From assembly GCA_031315865.1 (NCBI GenBank), contig JALDRJ010000002.1, positions 2,454,001-2,518,000 of the forward strand: 64,000 bases of DNA, read 5' to 3'. Shown in pieces: positions 58,601 to 64,000 of this stretch. A program made the position numbers and the translations under genes. This stretch comes from Nitrospirales bacterium. GTDB lineage: Bacteria; Nitrospirota; Nitrospiria; Nitrospirales; UBA8639. The notes beneath the pieces are model-generated. The model saw nothing but the letters and a program-made list of their open reading frames with translations, was not told the origin of the DNA and searched no databases. The stretch's first letter is position 1; every line of letters starts with the position of its first letter.

Positions 58601-60970
58601 TTGACAACTGCACGTGTTTTCCCAAGATTTGGCCGTCCGAGGGTGTTGGTCGCCAATCCTCAATCCTTTTCTTCGGCTTTAACATTAGTTGCTCAAAGTT
58701 CACAGGTTTCTGAGCAGTGTGTGCATGTGGCTCGACGACTCTCGCTGGGGTTGTTTCATATCCTTACCCGACAGGTTCAAGAAAGTGATCGAGCCATGTT
58801 TAATCAGCAGGAAGCCAAAGAGACATTGCACAATGTTTTTCATCTTCCTCATGAGAACATCAATTACTATATAGGGGCTCCGAGCCCTCGTCAAAAGGTG
58901 ACCGCACAGATTAACCAGCAGGGAAGAGTGATTGCCTATGTGAAAATTGGGACACTCCCAGAAGCGAAACTCCTCATACGTCAAGAACGAGAAATCCTGA
59001 GTGAGCTTCAGAGAAAAGGATTCAATGATCAACAATTTGGAGCGCTGATTGGTTCTCATTCGGTCGATGGCAGAGAAGTGATTGTGATGGCTGCTCCTCG
59101 CCTTGAACTCGCCAAACGACAACTTTCAATGGATATGCAAGATGTAGAATTTGTCCGGGGGTTGTTTGCTTTGTCTCGCACGGCTTGGTCTTTTGCTCAA
59201 TATGATGATCGAATCGGTCTATCCAGAAGAATCTCAAAGATTTGCGAGTTCCCGCAACTTCGAAGTGTTCGGAGAGGACTTTTGCGTTCGATGAAGATTC
59301 TCCAAAAGTTCTTTGATGCAAGAGAATTACAGACAGGATTTTGTCACGGCGACTTTACGCCGTGGAATACCTTGCGCCAGGAACATGGTGTGCAATATGC
59401 CTTCGATTGGGAGTATGGAACTACTTGTGGGCCGGCGCTGGCAGATCTCTTTCATTTCGTGCGATCCGTTAAGCACCATGTCCTTCATCATCACGCTATC
59501 CGACTTGTGGCCGAGATGTTTGATGAACAAAAACCCGAAGTCAGGATTTTTTCTGATTTTGCGCGGCTGCTAGAGATTGAACGCGATGCTCTTCCTGCGT
59601 ATTTTCTCCTTTACCTCTTGCAAGAAATATTACGCCATGCCGAAGTCCAGGGCTCAGTCCATCCAGCGTTGGAACACTACCCCAGTCAGGTGGTGCAGAT
59701 CATGTATCTGGTGTCGTGTATGAATGCGACTTTTGACATCATGCAGCGGGGGATGCGGCGACGGGTGTTGGTGGCGGCGTACGCATGTGAATCTGATAAA
59801 GGATCAGAACCGGCGGTTGGGTGGAATTGGGTGCAGGAAATCTCGAAGGAAAATGAAGTATGGGTCCTGACAAAGTCAAATAACGAGGACAGTATCCTAC
59901 GAAGTTTGGCGCAGACCCCGAATGAGCATCTTCATTTTGAATATGTCGAACTCCCACGGTGGATGTCATTTTGGAAAAAACGACAGCGTGGGGTGAGAAT
60001 CTACTATTATCTTTGGCAGTATGCGGCTCTGTGTCGTGCCTATTCACTTCATCGATGTGTTGCTTTTGATGTCGCGCATCATGTCACGTTTGTGAATGAT
60101 TGGCTCTGGTCCTGTCTGACTCTTTTGCCAATTCCCTATGTATGGGGTCCGATCGGCAGTCATCCCCCATATCCAAACAATCTTTCGTGCAGCATGCGAA
60201 CTACGTTTCAAGAAATGGTTCGTCTTACGATCCAGAGAGTATGCCGTATCTGTGACCCATTGTATTGGATGACCGCTATACGAGCCAAGCATGTCATCGC
60301 CATAAACGAACAAACGTTGAATCAATTTCCCTTATCCAGGCTGATCCGATCAAAGTCTACGGTTTCGCCGGCTATTGCGATAGCTCCACAGGAGCAATGG
60401 ACTCACGATAAGAAATCCAGACCCTTTCGTGTCTTATTCGTTGGACGTCTCCATTATGTGAAGTGTCCCAATCTTGCTGTAGAGTCTTTTTCCCGTTTCT
60501 TGGAATTCGATCGATCGGCTGAATTGATTCTGGTAGGTCGCGGGCCCGAAGAACAACGGCTCAGGCGATTAGTCAGTGAGCTTTCTTGTACGGAGAACGT
60601 TCAATTTATACCGTGGCAAACAAGAACTCGCGTTTTAGAGCTGATGCAGGAATGTGATGTGTTTCTCTATCCCAGCGTTGAGGGAGGTGGATTCGTTGTT
60701 CTTGAGGCCATGGCTTCAGGACTTCCCGTCCTCTGTCTGGACTATGGCGGTCCCGGCGCGATGGTTGATGCCTCTGTCGGCGTGAAGATCCCGCTCAGCA
60801 ATCATCAACAAGTCGTGTTTGATCTTTGTCAGGCACTTCGAACGATCAGGGAAAATCCGGTGCTTATGGAATCGTTGTCGGCTCAGGCGCGAGAGAAAGC
60901 TGACCGAGTATTTTCATGGACTGCGAAAGGAGAGCTTACCAATGAAGTGTATCGACGAGTGGTCCGCTGA
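58601..60970 (+). CDS. Fusion of an aminoglycoside-phosphotransferase-like kinase with a GT4 glycosyltransferase
   Basis: A 789-residue protein. Residues about 75-380 carry all APH/choline-kinase-like elements: the ATP Lys in IAYVKIGTL, the catalytic loop FCHGDFTPWNTL near residue 249 (HxDxxxxN) and the metal-binding AFDWEYG. From about residue 386 a complete GT-B glycosyltransferase follows (VLVAAYACESDKGSEPAVGWNW; LFVGRLHYVKCPNLAVES; YPSVEGGGFVVLEAMASGLPV with E-x7-E). The N-terminal 65 residues are unassigned; the ORF begins at TTG 58601 and ATG 58796 is a possible alternative. No frameshift or stop separates the parts, so the fusion seems genuine. It may phosphorylate and glycosylate the same substrate, which is inference. 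Confidence 0.8.
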   Translation: MTTARVFPRFGRPRVLVANPQSFSSALTLVAQSSQVSEQCVHVARRLSLGLFHILTRQVQESDRAMFNQQEAKETLHNVFHLPHENINYYIGAPSPRQKVTAQINQQGRVIAYVKIGTLPEAKLLIRQEREILSELQRKGFNDQQFGALIGSHSVDGREVIVMAAPRLELAKRQLSMDMQDVEFVRGLFALSRTAWSFAQYDDRIGLSRRISKICEFPQLRSVRRGLLRSMKILQKFFDARELQTGFCHGDFTPWNTLRQEHGVQYAFDWEYGTTCGPALADLFHFVRSVKHHVLHHHAIRLVAEMFDEQKPEVRIFSDFARLLEIERDALPAYFLLYLLQEILRHAEVQGSVHPALEHYPSQVVQIMYLVSCMNATFDIMQRGMRRRVLVAAYACESDKGSEPAVGWNWVQEISKENEVWVLTKSNNEDSILRSLAQTPNEHLHFEYVELPRWMSFWKKRQRGVRIYYYLWQYAALCRAYSLHRCVAFDVAHHVTFVNDWLWSCLTLLPIPYVWGPIGSHPPYPNNLSCSMRTTFQEMVRLTIQRVCRICDPLYWMTAIRAKHVIAINEQTLNQFPLSRLIRSKSTVSPAIAIAPQEQWTHDKKSRPFRVLFVGRLHYVKCPNLAVESFSRFLEFDRSAELILVGRGPEEQRLRRLVSELSCTENVQFIPWQTRTRVLELMQECDVFLYPSVEGGGFVVLEAMASGLPVLCLDYGGPGAMVDASVGVKIPLSNHQQVVFDLCQALRTIRENPVLMESLSAQAREKADRVFSWTAKGELTNEVYRRVVR

Positions 60971-61085
60971 AAATTTTATTGGCGTTCACAAGAGTTGGGA
61001 AGATATTTGTATCGATATTTGTATCATGGGTGAGTCTATCAAAGTTAACGCAGATGACCACTTCGTGTTGATCCCACTCCAGCAT

Positions 61086-62477
61086 GAGTTATTGTCAAAA
61101 GTAGTGTCTGAGTCGTTGTTCACGCGGCGACCGGATCACTGAGTGTTTGTTCCATTCCATCGGTAAACTGGCTCCCTTCGATCACCTGGGGCAACTGCTG
61201 GAAACCGCACAGCCGTCGCCAGGTCCGTTCGGCACACTGCCCTAACTTGAACATCATGTGGAGCATGCCATCGCGTGTGAGACAGCCGTTCGTCTGCTTC
61301 GTCCGATGCCGAATGGTCCCAAAGGTCGATTCGATCGGATTCGTGGTGCGCAGACTCTGCCAATGGTGTGCTGGAAACGCGTAGAACGTCAGGAGCTCCT
61401 CCCGGTCTTTCTGCAAACACCCCGTCGCTTTCGGATACTTCGGCTCGTAGATCTTCAGAAAACTGTCGAAGGCCTGTTCAGCGGCCGCTTTCGTTTCAGC
61501 TTGCCAGATCTCGTGTAACGCCTGTTTCGCTTTCGGCTGTACAGTCGTGGGTAAGGCATTCAACACATTGCGGGTCTTGTGCACCCAACAGCGTTGCTGT
61601 CGGGTCGTGGGATAGAGTTCTTCCAAGGCCGCCCAGAAGCCCATCGCGCCGTCTCCCACCGCGACCTTCGGCGCCTTCATCCCTCGGGCTTGCAGATTCG
61701 CGAGCACCTCCCGCCAGCTCTGCGTCGACTCGCGCACGCCATCCTCAATGGCCAAGAAGTGTTTCTCGCCTCGGGCGTTCACGCCGATGACGACCAACAC
61801 ACACAGTCGCTGCTGGTCAGCCCGGAGCCCAGTGTAGATCCCATCGACCCAGAGATACACCCACTGCTCTTTATCAATGCGACGCTGTCGCCAGGCCTCA
61901 TACTCTTCGCGCCAGGTGTGCTTCAGGCGGGCGACCGTGCTGGCCGAGAGCCCCTTGGCGTCGGGACCGACTAAAACTTCCAGGGCCGTCTGCATCTCGC
62001 CCGCCGAAATCCCTTTCAAATACAGCCACGGGACCGCCGCTTCGAAGCTGGCTGTCTTGCGCACGTCGGGCGGGACCAGCGCGGAGCGAAACGTGACCGG
62101 TTCGCCTTGCCGACTCCGGACCTTCGGCACCTGAACCGTCACCGGCCCGATCCCCGTCTGAATCTCACGCGCAGGCTGATACCCATTGCCGACGACGATG
62201 GCCCGGCCATGCTCATCTTGCTGCTTAGCATACTGAGCTACTAGCTCCGCTCGCTCCGCTTCCAATGCATGAGCCAGCAGGCGCCGGGCTCCTGTCCGCA
62301 GCAACTCGGTCAACGTATCCCGACTCACTGGCTCTTCTGGTTGTCGTTTGGTACTCTCTTGCATCGTGGCGTCTCTCCTTTTTTGAGGTTGATCTAAGGA
62401 TGTCTCGCAACACCCAGTTCAACCCGAGACGCCGCGTCTTTTCAACTCACATCAGACACCACTTTCGAGTATAGCTC
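61086..62477 (-). mobile_element. IS256-family insertion sequence, copy 2 (complete)
   Basis: A second 1392-bp copy, near-identical to 35711-37102 and in the same orientation. It is flanked by perfect 9-bp direct repeats, CTCCAGCAT, at 61077-61085 and 62478-62486. The duplication differs from that of copy 1, so each copy arrived separately. Confidence 0.95.
61120..62364 (-). CDS. IS256-family (mutator-type) transposase, copy 2
   Basis: A 414-residue transposase that differs from copy 1 at two residues: Gly for Glu just after NPIESTF and Cys for Arg in RRLCGFQ. The DDE residues are kept and the frame is intact. It is likely competent for transposition. Confidence 0.95.
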   Translation of the reverse strand: MQESTKRQPEEPVSRDTLTELLRTGARRLLAHALEAERAELVAQYAKQQDEHGRAIVVGNGYQPAREIQTGIGPVTVQVPKVRSRQGEPVTFRSALVPPDVRKTASFEAAVPWLYLKGISAGEMQTALEVLVGPDAKGLSASTVARLKHTWREEYEAWRQRRIDKEQWVYLWVDGIYTGLRADQQRLCVLVVIGVNARGEKHFLAIEDGVRESTQSWREVLANLQARGMKAPKVAVGDGAMGFWAALEELYPTTRQQRCWVHKTRNVLNALPTTVQPKAKQALHEIWQAETKAAAEQAFDSFLKIYEPKYPKATGCLQKDREELLTFYAFPAHHWQSLRTTNPIESTFGTIRHRTKQTNGCLTRDGMLHMMFKLGQCAERTWRRLCGFQQLPQVIEGSQFTDGMEQTLSDPVAA

Positions 62478-62703
62478 CTCCAGCATACCGTGAGACTAAA
62501 CGCCTAGCAGTTGAATTTTAAGCGCCACGCAGCGTTAACTCATGGGTATCTACTAACGACTTTGAGTGGATAAGTTGTCAGTTAAATGGTGACTAAATTT
62601 TTAGCATAGTTAGGTGTTGGATGTTCAATTTTCATCATGTATCCGATAAAATGGCTCCTTGAACAATGGTCGCGACATCCGAAACTTGTGAAAGGAGTCT
62701 GCC

Positions 62704-63276
62704 GTGAGAGGAAAAGGATTTACGGTATGGTTTACGGGGCTCCCATGCTCAGGAAAGAGCACCTTATCAAAACGGCTCCACCAGCATTTGAAGGAATTAG
62801 GCTACCCGGCTGAGATATTGGACGGTGATGAAGTGCGAAAGCGGTTGACCAAAGGGTTGGATTTCTCTAGAGACGGACGGAATGAAAATGTGCGACGCAT
62901 TGCCTATGTGGCGAACCTCATAAGCCGTGTTGGTGGAGTAGCGATCACAGCGGCTATCTCGCCGTATGCTGCCTTACGCGCGGATGCTAGGAAGGAGATA
63001 TCGAATTTCATTGAGGTGTATGTCAATTGTCCTCTGGAAGTTTGTATTGAACGAGATGTAAAGGGACATTATGCCAAGGCTAAACGTGGTGAGATTCAAA
63101 ACTTTACAGGCATTTCTGATCCCTATGAACCCCCGACGAAGCCAGAAGTGGTCGTCCAAACAAATGTGGAATCTCCAGACGAGAGCATCAAGAAGATCGT
63201 GGAGTATTTAGCTAAGAGTCGATACATTGAGGAGGAAGCCGTGAGGCGGAATAATAAGGATAACAGCATGATGTGA
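62704..63276 (+). CDS. cysC: Adenylylsulfate (APS) kinase
   Basis: A 190-residue P-loop kinase that makes PAPS from APS and ATP. Seen are Walker A GLPCSGKST near residue 12, ILDGDEVRKRL, GLDFSRDGRNENVRRIAYVA, AAISPYAALRADAR and GISDPYEPPTKPEV, all diagnostic for CysC. A GTG start at 62704 follows AAAGGAG at 6-nt spacing. It stands without cysDN or a PAPS reductase and lies downstream of a sulfotransferase in the exopolysaccharide region, which suggests a role in sulfation rather than assimilation. It ends in a strong terminator. Confidence 0.94.
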   Translation: MRGKGFTVWFTGLPCSGKSTLSKRLHQHLKELGYPAEILDGDEVRKRLTKGLDFSRDGRNENVRRIAYVANLISRVGGVAITAAISPYAALRADARKEISNFIEVYVNCPLEVCIERDVKGHYAKAKRGEIQNFTGISDPYEPPTKPEVVVQTNVESPDESIKKIVEYLAKSRYIEEEAVRRNNKDNSMM

Positions 63277-63282
63277 AGGCAA

Positions 63283-63318
63283 AAAGCCCGCTTAATCCGG
63301 AGATTGAGCGGGCTTTCT
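63283..63318. terminator. Intrinsic terminator between cysC and the PEP-CTERM gene
   Basis: A 15-bp stem, AAAGCCCGCTTAATC (63283-63297) with GATTGAGCGGGCTTT (63302-63316), one G-U pair and a CGGA loop, ends in TTTCT on the plus strand and is A-rich on the other side, so it can serve both converging genes. Confidence 0.88.
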
Positions 63319-63344
63319 ATCAAACTGATATCACTGATGTGGAA

Positions 63345-64000
63345 TTAGCCGCGTCGTTTATTGGTTAAATACCGACCACCGACCAGTGCTCCAAGTCCCG
63401 TAGCAAAGAGGATGAATGCGGAGGGAATGGGCACAGCATTGGCGCTAAGCGACTTGATATAAAATTGGTTTTCATTTACTTCTAGAACTCTGAGGAAATT
63501 TGTTTCAGCGGCGAATTTGAACATATTCCCGACCAACGGTGATCCGGAGAAATCAATAAAACCGGTCCCATCAGGTAACGCAATTGGATTCCAGTCCCCG
63601 CTATCAATCATTAAGTAGAAATTTGTATTTCTTCCACCATCATTGAAATCTATGCCATGGATTGCGTTTCTGAAATCGATGCGATCGATCGATAGGATTT
63701 GACCGTCCGTACCGGTCAACTGTAAGACTTCGGTTACAGTGACGTTGTCATCGGCCGATCCTGATTTACACTCATTGTCTGTTAAATTTCCCTGAGTGTG
63801 ATCACCCAAAATTTGACAGACCCCCAACCCAGCTGGCCCGTTACCGTCATTGGAGTCTAAATAAGGATTATAGGAAATTTGTTCATTCCCATACTGATAC
63901 GCAGAGTGGGAAATGTTCACGTTGTCGATGATCCACTTAAATGCAGGCGAACCTTGTTCTCCGCCAGTAACGTTTGCCTGACCGACTCCGCCGCCAGCAG
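63345..64000 (-). CDS. PEP-CTERM sorting-domain protein (5' end beyond window)
   Basis: The visible 217 residues are the C-terminal part of an exported protein; the frame is open to the window edge and the GTG at 63920 is internal. The body is rich in Asn, Asp and Gly (NPYLDSNDGNGPAGLGVC), and the end is a full PEP-CTERM signal: VPIPSAFILFATGLGALVG, then KRRG. It would be processed by an exosortase not seen here. Segments such as FKWIIDNVNISHSAY suggest a calcium-dependent or lectin-like beta-sandwich, but no family is certain. With the PEP-CTERM gene at 34629 it brackets the exopolysaccharide region. Confidence 0.87.
   Translation of the reverse strand, partial: AGGGVGQANVTGGEQGSPAFKWIIDNVNISHSAYQYGNEQISYNPYLDSNDGNGPAGLGVCQILGDHTQGNLTDNECKSGSADDNVTVTEVLQLTGTDGQILSIDRIDFRNAIHGIDFNDGGRNTNFYLMIDSGDWNPIALPDGTGFIDFSGSPLVGNMFKFAAETNFLRVLEVNENQFYIKSLSANAVPIPSAFILFATGLGALVGGRYLTNKRRG

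Larger units (their letters stand above)
60942..62507 (+). pseudogene. Small ORF interrupted by IS256 copy 2
   Basis: An ATG at 60942 lies 7 nt after AAAGGAG and overlaps the end of the fusion gene. The frame MKCIDEWSAENFIGVHKSW runs for 48 codons to the last base of the left target repeat (61085) and resumes after the element (62487) for six codons, then TAG at 62505-62507. Removing the element and one target copy restores a 54-codon frame. I do not recognise a family, and the frame may be spurious. Confidence 0.3.

Noticed and set aside
35702-62486. A composite transposon made of the two IS256 copies
   Set aside because: Each copy has its own, different 9-bp target duplication, which shows independent insertions rather than one transposition of the whole segment.

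Overview
The window looks like a chromosomal piece of a Nitrospirota bacterium, probably Nitrospira-like. This rests on the gene order ilvB-ilvH-ilvC-psd-pssA-leuA-leuB-asd, on PEP-CTERM proteins beside an exopolysaccharide locus, and on roughly 50% GC. The genus is an inference; no rRNA is present.

Layout. 1-3000: the 3' end of an ACR3-type arsenite exporter meets a four-gene minus-strand operon (Na/Pi cotransporter, coiled-coil protein, PepSY-like and Ig-like secreted proteins). 3271-7000: glutaminase, then a small accessory patch with a Phd/VapC-like pair, an AT-rich HNH endonuclease and a ParE/RelB-like pair. 7100-18700: a lipoprotein transglycosylase with two substrate-binding domains, cydAB, a DUF2927-like secreted protein, a dipeptide epimerase opposite a gamma-glutamylcyclotransferase-like protein, a DUF4139 protein and a BioF-type synthase.

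18950-34600 is the core metabolic block: branched-chain amino acid synthesis, phosphatidylethanolamine synthesis, an NHL propeller, asd, DUF2905, SpoIID, queA, a SurA/PpiD-N protein, gltX and tRNA-Gln(CUG). Upstream of leuA sits what reads as a complete ribosome-mediated attenuator: a 14-residue leader peptide with three consecutive Leu codons, an antiterminator and an intrinsic terminator.

34600-64000 is an accessory exopolysaccharide region bounded by two PEP-CTERM protein genes. It encodes GDP-fucose synthesis (gmd, fcl), glycosyltransferases, two secreted FN3/beta-helix proteins sharing an apparently identical 1-kb segment, an O-acyltransferase, Wzy- and Wzx-like proteins, a DUF4091-like secreted protein, a sulfotransferase, a nucleotidyltransferase/P-loop kinase fusion, a phosphotransferase/glycosyltransferase fusion and APS kinase. 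Together these suggest a fucosylated polymer that may be acylated and sulfated. The region is riddled with insertion sequences: two near-identical 1392-bp IS256-family copies, each with its own 9-bp target duplication; a decayed IS3 element next to IS256 and IS3 remnants; a decayed IS3-family element; and an IS1-like remnant.
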